64,000 nt of DNA, from assembly GCF_014290175.1 (NCBI RefSeq), contig NZ_JACOOR010000001.1, positions 310,001 through 374,000 of the forward strand, in the 5' to 3' direction. Source of the DNA: Anaerosacchariphilus hominis (GTDB taxonomy: Bacteria > Bacillota > Clostridia > Lachnospirales > Lachnospiraceae). Under the pieces are notes generated by a model that worked only from the letters and a program-made list of their open reading frames with translations, was not told where the DNA came from and did no database searches. Made by a program: the position numbers and the translations under genes. Below, one piece after another: positions 34,858-44,140 of this stretch. Positions within the stretch are counted from its first letter, which is position 1; every line of letters begins with the position of its first letter.

Positions 34858-35604
34858 TCACGCCTTCCGCGCCGCGATACAGAACTTTCCTGTGGTATCT
34901 GTAACCTCTTTACCGGTATCGGAATCGAAGATCCGCTCCGCTTTCAGTCCTGCCATTTCCAATAGCTCCAGCACCCGCTCAAGCGCATAGGCCTTCTGGA
35001 TATGGGTCTCCTCAAACCGCACATACCGGTCGTCCTCATCCCGCACATAGAGGGTCAGATCGTACTGATTCAGCTGCTCCGCCGGGTCGTAATAATTCTC
35101 CCAGATAAAGCTGCCCTCCTCCCGGTTCTCCGCGATAGTGGTCTCGCCCAGCATCTCGCTGTATTTGTAAATGGCGTTCATATCGAAAAAGAACACTCCA
35201 TCCGGATCCAGATAATTCTACACCAGCCGGAACACATGCAGCAGTTCTTCCTCTTCTGTAATATAATTCAGGGAATCACAGACGCTGACGATGGCCCGCA
35301 CCGTACCATAGAGCTCAAACTCCCGCATATCCTGTAAGAGATACAGAATATCGTGTCCCGACTCGGCTCGTTTTTCATAGGCCAGCTCCAGCATTTCCTC
35401 GGAAGCGTCCACACCGATCATGTCATAGCCTGCCTCCGCCAGAAGCTCCGTCATACTGCCGGTTCCACAACCCAGATCCAGTACCAGTCCCTCCCGGATT
35501 CCGTATTCCTTTAATATCTGAACGATCCGTTCACTCCATTCCCCATAGGGAACCTGATCCATAAACAGATCATACACTTCCGCAAATCCTGTATACGCGT
35601 CCAT
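34858..35604 (-). pseudogene. SAM-dependent methyltransferase interrupted by an amber codon
   Basis: Two open stretches lie in the same frame and form one class I methyltransferase of about 248 residues. The first (35218-35604) has motif I DLGCGTGSMTELL (about 43-55), VDASEEML and DMREFE. The second (34858-35217) continues with NYLDPDGVFFFDMN and the C-terminal sheet. They are split only by TAG at 35218-35220, where family members have a sense codon (RLV-x-NYLDP). There is no frameshift and both halves keep normal codon use, so the change is recent, or an assembly error. Suppression cannot be excluded. Substrate unknown. Confidence 0.82.
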
Positions 35605-35642
35605 CTGCCACTCCTGTTTTCTTCAAGCAGTCTTCTGGTCTC

Positions 35643-35671
35643 ATCATAGCAAATTTCAGGCAAAAAAACAA
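35643..35671 (-). promoter_or_regulatory. σA promoter of the methyltransferase-hslO-nadE group
   Basis: On the minus strand TTGTTT (35666-35671), 17-bp spacer, TATGAT (35643-35648). The -35 box is the U-tract of the crh terminator. Confidence 0.7.
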
Positions 35672-35720
35672 GGACTGCTGCCAAAACACAAGGTATGTAC
35701 TGTGTTTCCGACATCAGTCC
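35664..35720 (-). terminator. Terminator after crh
   Basis: Outer stem GGACTG/CAGTCC (35672-35677 with 35715-35720) and inner AAACACA/TGTGTTT, then on the minus strand TTGTTTTTTT. It ends the murB-rapZ-whiA-crh unit. Confidence 0.8.
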
Positions 35721-35735
35721 TCCCGGATCTTCTTT

Positions 35736-35990
35736 CTATTTGCTGCTTAAAAACTTCTCGATATTCGCCATGGCTTCTTCCTCGTCCTCGCCGTCCGCGG
35801 AGACAGTTACCTTCTCGCCTGCGAAAAGACCAAGTGTCATCATGCCCATAATACTCTTGGCATTTACTTTTTTATTATCGCTCTCCACATAGATCTCGCT
35901 GCCGTACTGGCTGGCCACCTGCACCAGCAGCGCTACCGGTCTGGCCTCAAGCCCGTCCGGAATCTGAATGGTGATTTCCTGTTTCATCAT
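35736..35990 (-). CDS. crh: Crh-like HPr paralogue (Glu15, Ser46)
   Basis: An 84-residue HPr-fold protein. The PTS phospho-acceptor His15 is replaced by Glu (GLEARP instead of GIHARP), while the regulatory Ser46 is kept in AKSIMGMM. This is the pattern of B. subtilis Crh (Gln15, Ser46), a regulatory HPr that cannot pass phosphate to sugars but can be phosphorylated by HPr kinase and act with CcpA. Numbering from the first of two ATGs places Glu at 15 and Ser at 46, and AAGGAGGAG stands at the right distance, so this start is preferred. It overlaps the end of whiA by 44 bp. The gene order matches the yvcJ-whiA-crh neighbourhood. Confidence 0.85.
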   Translation of the reverse strand: MMKQEITIQIPDGLEARPVALLVQVASQYGSEIYVESDNKKVNAKSIMGMMTLGLFAGEKVTVSADGEDEEEAMANIEKFLSSK

Positions 35991-36903
35991 AATAATTCTC
36001 CTCCTTGTGATCCCTTAGCTGTTCTGCTATCATACTCAGCTTCCTCAGCCTGTGATTCACTCCTGACTTTCCCACCGCCGGAGTCAGCATCTGCCCCAGC
36101 TCCTTCAGGGTCGTCTCCGGCTGTTCCAGCCGAAGCTGGGCTATCTCAGCCAGATTCTCAGGAAGCTCATCAAAACCGATGGTCTTCTGAATATACTGTA
36201 TATCCTCAATCTGCTTTACCGCAGCAGAAACGGTTTTATTCAGATTCGCCGTCTCACAGTTCACCTGACGGTTCACAGAATTTCGCATTTCTTTCAGAAT
36301 CCGGACATTCTCAAACTTCATCAGTGCCACATGGGCCTCCATGATATTCAGAATATCCACGATCTGGGAACCTTCTTTTACATACAGGATATAGCTTTTC
36401 TTTCTGGTGGTGATCCGCGCGTCCACTCCAAAGCCCAGCAGCATCTCCCGTAGCTGCTCCGCCTTGTCAGCTCTGCTGCACACGATCTCAAAATGATATC
36501 CCTTTTCCGGATCGCTGACAGAACCGGATGCCAGGAAAGCTCCTCGGATATAGGCCCTTTTACAGCACTGATTCTGAATCAGAATATGCTCCACAGCAGC
36601 CATATCACCATGAGAACATACCTCATAGATTCTGGTTCCCTGAAAGCTTTTATTCTGGCTTTTGCTCTGACGAACAGAAACACTCATTTTTATATTATAT
36701 GTTTTTCTCAATAATGTAAAGTATTTTCTTGCAACCGCCAGGTTTTCCGTGTGCATTTTCAGGCCATTTCCCCGGTTGGGCTCTTTCTCCTGCTCCACAT
36801 GGCTGCAAAAATTCAGGATCGCCGCGATCTCCGCCAGACGGCAATGTCTGGCTGCCGGTATCTGATGAGAAAGCTCTTCTTTTATTTCACTGGAAAATGA
36901 CAT
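35947..36903 (-). CDS. whiA: WhiA family DNA-binding protein
   Basis: A 318-residue protein with a degenerate LAGLIDADG-homing-endonuclease fold (about 1-215) and a C-terminal helix-turn-helix (about 225-305, ending in the KSGVNHRLRKL segment). In Firmicutes it affects division and chromosome handling; in actinobacteria, sporulation. Start moved to 36903 because GAGGTGG precedes that ATG; the ATG at 36915 overlaps it. Located between rapZ and crh as is usual. Confidence 0.93.
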   Translation of the reverse strand: MSFSSEIKEELSHQIPAARHCRLAEIAAILNFCSHVEQEKEPNRGNGLKMHTENLAVARKYFTLLRKTYNIKMSVSVRQSKSQNKSFQGTRIYEVCSHGDMAAVEHILIQNQCCKRAYIRGAFLASGSVSDPEKGYHFEIVCSRADKAEQLREMLLGFGVDARITTRKKSYILYVKEGSQIVDILNIMEAHVALMKFENVRILKEMRNSVNRQVNCETANLNKTVSAAVKQIEDIQYIQKTIGFDELPENLAEIAQLRLEQPETTLKELGQMLTPAVGKSGVNHRLRKLSMIAEQLRDHKEENYYDETGNHHSDSGRA

Positions 36904-36920
36904 CTTCCACCTCATACTGA

Positions 36921-37799
36921 TTAATGGGCTTTCACCACGTTATCCTTCGCGATATCTCTGTGTTCCATCCGAACCGCGTAGTCCGTATTCTCCCGCAGCC
37001 GCTCGTAGAGCATATTTGCCAGGGTCACGGAGCGGTGCTTTCCTCCGGTGCAGCCGATGGAAATCACCAGCTGGTTCTTCCCCTCCAGCACATAGTTGGG
37101 GATCAGGAACTGTATCATATCAATGAGCTTGTCCAAGAACCGGTGGGATACCTCAAAGCCCATGACGAAATCCTGCACCGCCCGGTCGTTGCCCGTCAGC
37201 TTCCGCAGGTCCTCATTATAATAGGGATTCGGAAGGAAGCGCACATCAAATACCAGATCCGAATCCGTGGGGATTCCGTATTTGAATCCGAAAGACAGCA
37301 CGGTAATGACCAGATTCTTAAAGTCCTTATTCTGTACAAAAATCTTATCCAGCTCCTGCTTCAGCTCTCTGGTCAGCAGACTGCTGGTATCTATGATATA
37401 GTCTGCCTGCTTTTTCAGGAATTCCAGACGGCCTCTCTCTTCCGTGATGCCCTCGGCCACGCGGCCCTCCTGGGCCAGGGGATGGCTCCGTCTCGTCTCC
37501 TTATAGCGCTTCACCAGCACCTCGTCAGAGGCGTCCAGGAACAGGATCTCATAGCTGCGTCCCGCCACAGTCAGCTCCTCCAGAGCCGCCGTCAGCTCGT
37601 CCAGGGTTCTTCCGCTTCGAATATCGATGCCCAAAGCCACCTTGGAAATCTCGCTTGTACCGGAATAAATCAACTCTGAAAACTTCCCGATCAGGGAAAT
37701 CGGAAGATTATCCACGCAGAAATATCCGGCGTCCTCCAGAATCCGAAGAGCGGTACTGCGTCCTGCACCCGACATACCTGTAACGATTACAAATCTCAT
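36921..37799 (-). CDS. rapZ: RapZ/YvcJ family nucleotide-binding protein
   Basis: A 292-residue P-loop protein. Walker A is GMSGAGRST (about 8-16), and the C-terminal domain contains GCTGGKHRSV (about 246-255). In E. coli RapZ is an RNase adaptor controlling amino-sugar synthesis; in B. subtilis YvcJ binds nucleotides and affects competence. The RNA role in this organism is not shown. Spaced 17 bp after murB and 17 bp before whiA. Confidence 0.94.
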   Translation of the reverse strand: MRFVIVTGMSGAGRSTALRILEDAGYFCVDNLPISLIGKFSELIYSGTSEISKVALGIDIRSGRTLDELTAALEELTVAGRSYEILFLDASDEVLVKRYKETRRSHPLAQEGRVAEGITEERGRLEFLKKQADYIIDTSSLLTRELKQELDKIFVQNKDFKNLVITVLSFGFKYGIPTDSDLVFDVRFLPNPYYNEDLRKLTGNDRAVQDFVMGFEVSHRFLDKLIDMIQFLIPNYVLEGKNQLVISIGCTGGKHRSVTLANMLYERLRENTDYAVRMEHRDIAKDNVVKAH

Positions 37800-37816
37800 C
37801 TGTATCTTCTCCTGTC

Positions 37817-38734
37817 TTATCTGTCTGCAAATCCCAGCAGCTTCACTTCCAGCTCCAGGTCCACGCCAAACTGCTTTTTAACCTCATTCTGCACCTGCCG
37901 GACCAGATCCATGACATTCTGTGCCGTGGCCCCGCCCCGATTTATCACAAAGCCGCAGTGCTTTTCCGACACCTGGGCACCGCCCACGGTAAAACCACGC
38001 AGTCCCGCATCCATGATGAGCTTCCCCGCGAAATAACCCTCCGGCCGCTTAAAGGTGCTTCCGGCACTGGCATATTCCAGGGGCTGCTTGGAGATACGTG
38101 CTTCCTTCAGCTCCTGCATCCGTGCCCGGATGACCTCCGCCTCTCCCTCCTTTAGCTTCAGAAGAGCGCTTATGACCAGATAGCCCTTCCGGGCAATGAC
38201 GCTGGTCCGGTATCCCAGCTCCAGCTCTTCCTTTGTCAGGCGCAGGATCTCGCCATCGGGCTTCATCACCACGGCTTCCTTCACCACGTCCTTCATTTCT
38301 CCGCCGTAAGCTCCGGCGTTCATGGTCAGGCCTCCGCCCAATGTACCCGGGATCCCAGACGCAAACTCCAGTCCGGTCAGGCTCTCCTTTGCCGCCGTGT
38401 GGGCGATCTTTACCAACAGGGCTCCGGCTTCCACTTCCATCTCTGTGCCTCTGATCCGAATCCCGTCCATATTGCGGAACAGCTGAATCACCACGCCCTG
38501 GTAGCCTGCATCGCTGACCAGCACGTTACTGCCATTTCCCAGTATATAGTAGGGAATATCTGCCTCGATACAGGCCTTCACAGTCGCCGCCAGGGCCGGT
38601 ACGCTCCGGGGGATACAGAAAAGGGCCGCCGGGCCGCCGATGCGAAAGGTAGTATGGCGGCTCATGGGCTCGTCCCGCAGAACCTGTTCCGTTCCATTTA
38701 TATTACAAAGTGTTTCGTATAACTTTTGAATCAT
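37817..38734 (-). CDS. murB: UDP-N-acetylenolpyruvoylglucosamine reductase
   Basis: FAD enzyme that makes UDP-MurNAc, the second committed step of peptidoglycan precursor synthesis. The 305-residue protein has the FAD-binding GNGSNVLVSD and EFASGIPGTLGGGLTMNAGAYGGE-type region (read in parts), the proton-donor Ser in YASAGSTFKRP and the closing EVKLLGF. It is first in the murB-rapZ-whiA-crh unit and has its own promoter. Confidence 0.95.
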   Translation of the reverse strand: MIQKLYETLCNINGTEQVLRDEPMSRHTTFRIGGPAALFCIPRSVPALAATVKACIEADIPYYILGNGSNVLVSDAGYQGVVIQLFRNMDGIRIRGTEMEVEAGALLVKIAHTAAKESLTGLEFASGIPGTLGGGLTMNAGAYGGEMKDVVKEAVVMKPDGEILRLTKEELELGYRTSVIARKGYLVISALLKLKEGEAEVIRARMQELKEARISKQPLEYASAGSTFKRPEGYFAGKLIMDAGLRGFTVGGAQVSEKHCGFVINRGGATAQNVMDLVRQVQNEVKKQFGVDLELEVKLLGFADR

Positions 38735-38778
38735 TATGTGTACTCCGTTTGGATTTGGTTGTTTCTATACTCTGTTTA

Positions 38779-38807
38779 AGTATATGCGAAAAATGATAAA
38801 AGTACAA
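38779..38807 (-). promoter_or_regulatory. σA promoter of the murB unit
   Basis: On the minus strand TTGTAC (38802-38807), 17-bp spacer, TATACT (38779-38784), about 45 bp before the ATG of murB. The -35 box touches the tail of the uvrA terminator. Confidence 0.75.
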
Positions 38808-38846
38808 CCCATAGAAACAGGGAAATGTACCCCCGTTTCCATGGGC
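38804..38846 (-). terminator. Terminator after uvrA
   Basis: Stem CCCATAGAAACAGGG (38808-38822) with 38831-38845, two mismatched positions, seven- to eight-base loop; on the minus strand a T-rich tail follows (TTGTACTTTT). Confidence 0.7.
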
Positions 38847-38864
38847 TGTTTTGTGCAGAAATAC

Positions 38865-41687
38865 TTACTTCAGATATTTTTTCAGATACTGGCCGGTGTA
38901 GGAGATCTCCTGCCCGGCCACCTCCTCCGGCGTACCACTGGCGATAACCGTGCCTCCCCGGTCGCCGCCCTCGGGACCCATGTCAATGATATAGTCCGCG
39001 GTCTTAATCACATCCAGATTATGCTCGATGACCACCACCGTATTGCCGCCCTCGGCCAGTCGCTGAAGGATCTCCGTCAGCTTGTGGACGTCGGCAAAAT
39101 GAAGGCCGGTGGTGGGCTCGTCCAGGATATAGATGGTCCGTCCGGTGCTCCGTTTAGACAGTTCGGTGGCCAGCTTGATCCGCTGGGCCTCACCGCCGGA
39201 CAGGGTGGTGGAGGGCTGTCCCAGCTTGATGTAGGAAAGTCCCACGTCATTCAGTGTCTCGATCTTTCTGCGGATAGAAGGCACATTTTCAAAAAAGGTC
39301 ATGGCCTCCTCCACAGTCATATCCAGCACATCGAAGATACTCTTGCCCTTGTATTTCACATCCAGGGTCTCGCGATTATAACGCTTACCCTGGCAGACCT
39401 CACAGGGCACATACACATCCGGCAGGAAATGCATCTCGATCTTGATGATGCCGTCGCCGGAGCAGGCCTCGCAGCGGCCGCCCTTCACATTGAAGCTGAA
39501 GCGGCCCTTCTTATATCCCTTGCTCTTGGCGTCCGCGGTGGACGCGAACAGATCACGGATCTGATCAAAGACGCCCGTATAGGTGGCCGGATTGGAACGG
39601 GGCGTCCGCCCGATAGGCGACTGGTCGATGGCGATGACCTTGTCCAGCTGCTCCGTTCCCATGATTTCCTTATATCTGCCCGGAATGGTTCTGGCCCGGT
39701 TCAGCTTCCGTGCCAGGGTCTTATAGAGAATCTCATTGACCAGAGAGCTCTTTCCCGAACCGGAGACGCCGGTAACACAGGTCATGACGCCCAGGGGAAA
39801 ATCCACCTGGATATTCTTCAGATTGTTCTCGGAAGCACCCTTGACCGTCAGCCAGCCTGCGGGCTTTCTGCGGGTCTCCGGCACCGGAATCTTTAATTTG
39901 CCACTCAAATACGCTCCGGTGATGGAATCCGGGCAGGCCATAATCTCCTCCGCTGTGCCGGCCGCCACGACTTTTCCACCATGCTCGCCCGCACCGGGTC
40001 CGATATCCACAATATAGTCCGCCGCGAACATGGTGTCCTCGTCGTGTTCCACCACGATCAGGGTATTGCCCAGATCCCGCAGACGTTTTAACGTAGCCAG
40101 CAGCTTGTCGTTATCCCGCTGGTGCAGACCGATACTGGGTTCGTCCAGAATATAGGCCACGCCCACCAGGCCAGAACCAATCTGGGTGGCCAGACGGATC
40201 CGCTGGGCCTCGCCGCCGGACAGGGTTCCGGTGGCCCGGGCAAGGGTCAGGTAGTCCAGTCCCACGTCAATCAGGAAGCCGATACGGGCCTTGATCTCCT
40301 TCAGGATCTGCTCGCCGATCAACTGCTGCTGGTCTGTCAGCTGCAGTTCCTTCAGAAAATCATACAGTTTCAGCACGGACATCTCCGTCACTTCCGCGAT
40401 ATTCTTATCTCCCACGGTTACCGCCAGAGAGGTCTTTTTCAGGCGCTGGCCGCCACAGGCCTTACAAGGGGTGATCCGCATGAAGGTCTCGTATTCCTGG
40501 CGCATGACCTCGGAACCGGTCTCCCGGTAACGACGCTCCACATTTTTGATCAGGCCCTCAAAGGCCACATCATAGACGCCCTCGCCCCGCTGCCCCTTAT
40601 AGTAGACCTTCACCTTACGGCCATTGGTGCCGTGAATTAACATGCGGCGTGTCTCTTCGGACAGCTGCTCATAAGGGGTGGTCAGGTCGAATTGATACTC
40701 CTTGGAAAGAGCTTTTAAAAGAGCATAGGTGAAGCTGGACGGATCCGTACAGGACTGCCAGCCCATGACGGTAATTGCGCCCTCGGCGATGCTTAAGGAC
40801 TTGTCCGGGATCATCAGCTCCTCGTCAAATTCCATCTTGTAACCGAGGCCAAAGCACTCGGGGCAGGCTCCGAAAGGATTATTAAAAGAAAAGCTCCGGG
40901 GTTCGATCTCCTCCATGCTGATGCCGCAGTCCGGGCAGGCATAGCTGGAGCTTAAGGTCAGAGGCTCTCCGCCGATGACGTCCACCACCAGCAGGCCATC
41001 GGACAGGTTCAGGACGGTCTCAATGGAATCCGCCAGACGGCGCTCAATGCCCTCTTTGACCACCAGACGATCCACCATGATCTCAATGGTATGCTTGATA
41101 TTCTTTTCCAGCTTGATTTCTTCGGACAGCTCATAAAGATTCCCGTCAATACGGACCCGGACAAAACCGCTCTTTTTTGCCTGCTCCAGCACCTTCACAT
41201 GCTCGCCCTTGCGGCCCTTCACCACCGGGGCCAGCAACTGGATCTTCGTCCGTCCGGGCAGGGCCATGATCTGATCCACCATCTGATCCACACTCTGCTT
41301 TTTGATCTCCTTGCCGCATTTGGGACAATGGGGGATACCGATGCGGGCATAGAGCAGTCGGAAATAATCATAAATCTCCGTCACGGTTCCCACGGTGGAA
41401 CGGGGGTTCCGGTTCGTGGACTTCTGATCGATGGAAATAGCCGGGGACAGACCCTCGATGCTCTCCACATTGGGCTTCTCCATCTGACCCAGGAACTGGC
41501 GGGCATAGGAAGACAGGGACTCCATATACCGGCGCTGTCCCTCCGCGTAAATGGTATCGAAGGCCAGGGAAGACTTTCCCGAACCGCTGAGACCCGTCAG
41601 CACCACAAATTTGTCTCTGGGGATGTCGATGCTCAAATCCTTCAGGTTGTGCTCGTTGGCTCCCCGGATTCTGATAAACTTATCCAT
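38865..41687 (-). CDS. uvrA: Excinuclease ABC subunit A
   Basis: DNA-damage recognition ATPase of nucleotide excision repair. The 940-residue protein has two ABC cassettes with Walker [13 protein letters not shown] (about 31-42) and [12 protein letters not shown] (about 640), two LSGGEAQR signatures, and zinc-finger Cys pairs CPKC, CEAC and CEVC. Start at 41687 on the basis of CGAGGAG upstream. It follows uvrB by 28 bp and shares its SOS-controlled promoter. Confidence 0.97.
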   Translation of the reverse strand: MDKFIRIRGANEHNLKDLSIDIPRDKFVVLTGLSGSGKSSLAFDTIYAEGQRRYMESLSSYARQFLGQMEKPNVESIEGLSPAISIDQKSTNRNPRSTVGTVTEIYDYFRLLYARIGIPHCPKCGKEIKKQSVDQMVDQIMALPGRTKIQLLAPVVKGRKGEHVKVLEQAKKSGFVRVRIDGNLYELSEEIKLEKNIKHTIEIMVDRLVVKEGIERRLADSIETVLNLSDGLLVVDVIGGEPLTLSSSYACPDCGISMEEIEPRSFSFNNPFGACPECFGLGYKMEFDEELMIPDKSLSIAEGAITVMGWQSCTDPSSFTYALLKALSKEYQFDLTTPYEQLSEETRRMLIHGTNGRKVKVYYKGQRGEGVYDVAFEGLIKNVERRYRETGSEVMRQEYETFMRITPCKACGGQRLKKTSLAVTVGDKNIAEVTEMSVLKLYDFLKELQLTDQQQLIGEQILKEIKARIGFLIDVGLDYLTLARATGTLSGGEAQRIRLATQIGSGLVGVAYILDEPSIGLHQRDNDKLLATLKRLRDLGNTLIVVEHDEDTMFAADYIVDIGPGAGEHGGKVVAAGTAEEIMACPDSITGAYLSGKLKIPVPETRRKPAGWLTVKGASENNLKNIQVDFPLGVMTCVTGVSGSGKSSLVNEILYKTLARKLNRARTIPGRYKEIMGTEQLDKVIAIDQSPIGRTPRSNPATYTGVFDQIRDLFASTADAKSKGYKKGRFSFNVKGGRCEACSGDGIIKIEMHFLPDVYVPCEVCQGKRYNRETLDVKYKGKSIFDVLDMTVEEAMTFFENVPSIRRKIETLNDVGLSYIKLGQPSTTLSGGEAQRIKLATELSKRSTGRTIYILDEPTTGLHFADVHKLTEILQRLAEGGNTVVVIEHNLDVIKTADYIIDMGPEGGDRGGTVIASGTPEEVAGQEISYTGQYLKKYLK

Positions 41688-41715
41688 TCTTTTTCTCCTC
41701 GTAATTGACATGTAA

Positions 41716-43761
41716 TCACATATCCTGCTGCTGTTTTTTCAGCTCTATCATCTTATCACGCAGCTCTGCCGCCAGCTCGAAGTTCAGATCCGCAGCAGCC
41801 TTCTTCATCTTCTTGTCGATGTCCGCGATGAGCTTTTCCAGCTCCTTCTTGCTCATGGATTCCGGATCCTTCTCAAACTGCAGCTCCTCCCTCGCGATCT
41901 CTTTGGAAATACTGATGAGATCCCGGACGGACTTCTGTATGGTCTTGGGCGTGATGCCATGTTCCTTATTATAAGCCTCCTGCAGGGCGCGGCGGCGTTC
42001 CGTCTCACCGATAGCCAGGCGCATGGAATCCGTAATGGTATCCGCGTACATGATGACATGGCCCTCGGCATTCCGCGCCGCCCGGCCAATGGTCTGAATC
42101 AGGGAGACCTCCGAACGCAGGAAGCCCTCTTTGTCCGCGTCCAGAATGGCCACCAGGGTAATCTCCGGTATATCCAGGCCCTCCCGGAGCAGGTTGATGC
42201 CGACCAATACATCAAAGACATCCAGACGCATATCCCGGATGATCTGGGTCCGCTCCAGAGTATCGATATCCGAATGCAGGTATTTCACCCGGATGCCCAG
42301 CTCCCGCATGTAATCGGTCAGGTCCTCGGCCATACGCTTGGTCAGAGTGGTAATCAGGATCTTGTGGCCTGCCGCCACCTCCTTATTGACCTCGCCCACC
42401 AGATCGTCGATCTGGCCCTCCACAGGTCGGATCTCCACCTTCGGATCGAGAAGCCCTGTGGGCCGGATGATCTGCTCCGCCCGGAGCATCTCGTGGTCAG
42501 CCTCGTATTCGCCCGGTGTCGCCGAAACGAACATGATCTGATCAATCTTGCTCTCAAACTCCTCAAAATTCAGAGGACGGTTATCCAGCGCCGACGGCAG
42601 CCGGAAGCCGTAATCCACCAGCGTGGTCTTCCGGGACCGATCACCCGCATACATACCCCGGATCTGGGGCACGGTCTTATGGGACTCGTCTATGATAATC
42701 AGAAAATCATCCGGGAAATAATCCATCAATGTATTCGGCGGCATACCCGGAGCCGCCCCGGTCAGGTGTCTCGTATAATTCTCAATGCCGGAGCAAAATC
42801 CGGTCTCCTTCAGCATTTCAATATCAAAATTGGTCCGCTCCGCGATCCGCTGGGCCTCCAGAAGCTTGTCCTCGCTCTTGAACCAGCGTACCCGCTCCTC
42901 CAGTTCCTTTTCGATATCCGCCGCTGCCCGCTTAATCTGCTCCATGGGCACCACATAATGGGAGGCCGGAAAGATCGCGATGTGCTCCAGCTCTCCTTTG
43001 ATCTCCCCGGTCAGCACATCAATCTGGGTAATCCGGTCAATCTCATCTCCGAAGAACTCCACCCGCACCGCAAGCTCGGACTCATTGGCCGGGATAATCT
43101 CCACCACATCTCCCCGCACCCGGAAGGTACCGCGCTTAAAATCCATATCATTGCGGTCATACTGGATATCTACCAGCTGCCGCAGCACTTCGTCCCGATC
43201 CTTCTCCATGCCGGGTCGCAGGGAAACCATCATCTTCTCAAAATTCTCCGGCTCGCCCAGACCATAGATACAAGACACACTGGACACGATAATCACGTCC
43301 CGCCGTTCAATCAGGGCGGCCGTGGCCGACAGCCGCAGCTTATCAATCTCGTCGTTGATGGAAGAATCCTTGGCAATATAGGTATCCGTCGAAGGCACGT
43401 AGGCCTCCGGCTGGTAATAATCGTAGTAGGAAACAAAGTATTCCACCGCGTTCTCGGGGAAAAACTCTTTAAACTCGCCGTAGAGCTGGGCCGCCAGGGT
43501 CTTATTGTGGGCGATAATCAGGGTCGGCTTGTTCAGGGCCTGTATCACATTGGCCATGGTAAAGGTCTTGCCCGATCCCGTAACACCCAGTAAAGTCTGG
43601 GCCTGGTTGCCTTCCTTGAAGCCCTCCACCAGCTTTTCTATGGCCTGGGGCTGGTCGCCGGTGGGCTGGTATTCGCTGTGTAATTTGAAAGCAGCACCGC
43701 CTTTGGGGCTGCTTTCATGAGCAAGCAGCGAAGCGGATTGCGAATGTCCTTGTTCTTTCAT
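41716..43761 (-). CDS. uvrB: Excinuclease ABC subunit B
   Basis: Helicase-like subunit that checks damage and loads UvrC. The 681-residue protein shows Walker [14 protein letters not shown], the β-hairpin region [14 protein letters not shown], the DESHKT box and a C-terminal UvrC-binding domain ([18 protein letters not shown] region). It has about 25 residues of Ser/Gln-rich extension before the usual [13 protein letters not shown] start. Start at 43761 has AAGGAAA upstream at a loose distance; an ATG at 43803 lies in the promoter. A LexA box upstream supports SOS induction. Confidence 0.96.
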   Translation of the reverse strand: MKEQGHSQSASLLAHESSPKGGAAFKLHSEYQPTGDQPQAIEKLVEGFKEGNQAQTLLGVTGSGKTFTMANVIQALNKPTLIIAHNKTLAAQLYGEFKEFFPENAVEYFVSYYDYYQPEAYVPSTDTYIAKDSSINDEIDKLRLSATAALIERRDVIIVSSVSCIYGLGEPENFEKMMVSLRPGMEKDRDEVLRQLVDIQYDRNDMDFKRGTFRVRGDVVEIIPANESELAVRVEFFGDEIDRITQIDVLTGEIKGELEHIAIFPASHYVVPMEQIKRAAADIEKELEERVRWFKSEDKLLEAQRIAERTNFDIEMLKETGFCSGIENYTRHLTGAAPGMPPNTLMDYFPDDFLIIIDESHKTVPQIRGMYAGDRSRKTTLVDYGFRLPSALDNRPLNFEEFESKIDQIMFVSATPGEYEADHEMLRAEQIIRPTGLLDPKVEIRPVEGQIDDLVGEVNKEVAAGHKILITTLTKRMAEDLTDYMRELGIRVKYLHSDIDTLERTQIIRDMRLDVFDVLVGINLLREGLDIPEITLVAILDADKEGFLRSEVSLIQTIGRAARNAEGHVIMYADTITDSMRLAIGETERRRALQEAYNKEHGITPKTIQKSVRDLISISKEIAREELQFEKDPESMSKKELEKLIADIDKKMKKAAADLNFELAAELRDKMIELKKQQQDM

Positions 43762-43813
43762 ATCGTGTGATTTCCTTTTCCCGATGGATTTAGCATACTT
43801 CATGTTATCCGAA

Positions 43814-43842
43814 ATTATAACATGGATCACGAAAAAAGTATA
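43814..43842 (-). promoter_or_regulatory. uvrBA promoter
   Basis: On the minus strand TATAAT (43814-43819), with TATACT at 43837-43842 as a poor -35 match at 17 bp. A weak -35 is common in SOS promoters. Confidence 0.55.
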
Positions 43843-43882
43843 GAGAAATCGGAACATTTGTTCTTTTTCCCCTATACTTTTT
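43833..43882 (-). terminator. Terminator of the small upstream gene, containing the LexA box
   Basis: Arms AAAAAGTATAG (43833-43843) and CTATACTTTTT (43872-43882), with inner GAAA/TTTC and then GAAC/GTTC pairs. On the minus strand it ends in TTTTTT, 34 bp after the stop of the 63-residue gene. Confidence 0.75.
43852..43863. promoter_or_regulatory. LexA (SOS) box upstream of uvrBA
   Basis: GAACATTTGTTC, a perfect dyad matching the Gram-positive LexA consensus core GAAC-N4-GTTC. It lies 10 bp upstream of the -35 region of uvrB. Confidence 0.85.
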
Positions 43883-43915
43883 CTTCCCACGCCGCATGCA
43901 ACGCCGCCTTACAAT

Positions 43916-44107
43916 CTATATCCGCGGTTCCTCCGGCCACCCGTCTCCTTCGTCCAGCCCCTGCTCCAGGAGCCAGGCGTCTTCCACGGACAGGGTGGTT
44001 TCCCGGCACTCTTCGTCCTCCAGGATGACCAGCACTCTCGCTTTTTCATTTGCGGCGCGTTCTTCACAGCCGTAGTCACCGTCAAAGATCTGTTTAATTC
44101 TTTTCAT
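43916..44107 (-). CDS. Small acidic protein, function unknown
   Basis: Not recognised. 63 residues, highly acidic (over a quarter Glu and Asp), with one central hydrophobic strand (ARVLVILED) and a Trp-containing C-terminal half (DAWLLEQGLDEGDGWPEEP). Start at 44107, where GGAGATAAT precedes the ATG; the ATG at 44122 overlaps that site. It follows the sigma-fusion gene by 33 bp on the same strand and ends before the uvrBA terminator, so it is the last gene of that group. A small anti-sigma or binding partner is possible but only a guess. Confidence 0.6.
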   Translation of the reverse strand: MKRIKQIFDGDYGCEERAANEKARVLVILEDEECRETTLSVEDAWLLEQGLDEGDGWPEEPRI

Positions 44108-44140
44108 AAATATTATCTCCATTTCCGCCCCCGGGAACGC

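Noticed and set aside
35218..35220. TAG as a pyrrolysine codon in the methyltransferase
   Set aside because: The protein is an ordinary class I methyltransferase, not one of the methylamine enzymes that use pyrrolysine, and the residue is not in the active site. A nonsense mutation or sequence error is simpler.
41959..43593. Long open frame on the plus strand opposite uvrB
   Set aside because: uvrB on the minus strand shows all family motifs; the opposite frame has no ribosome site and no recognisable domain. It reflects the high-GC codon pattern.
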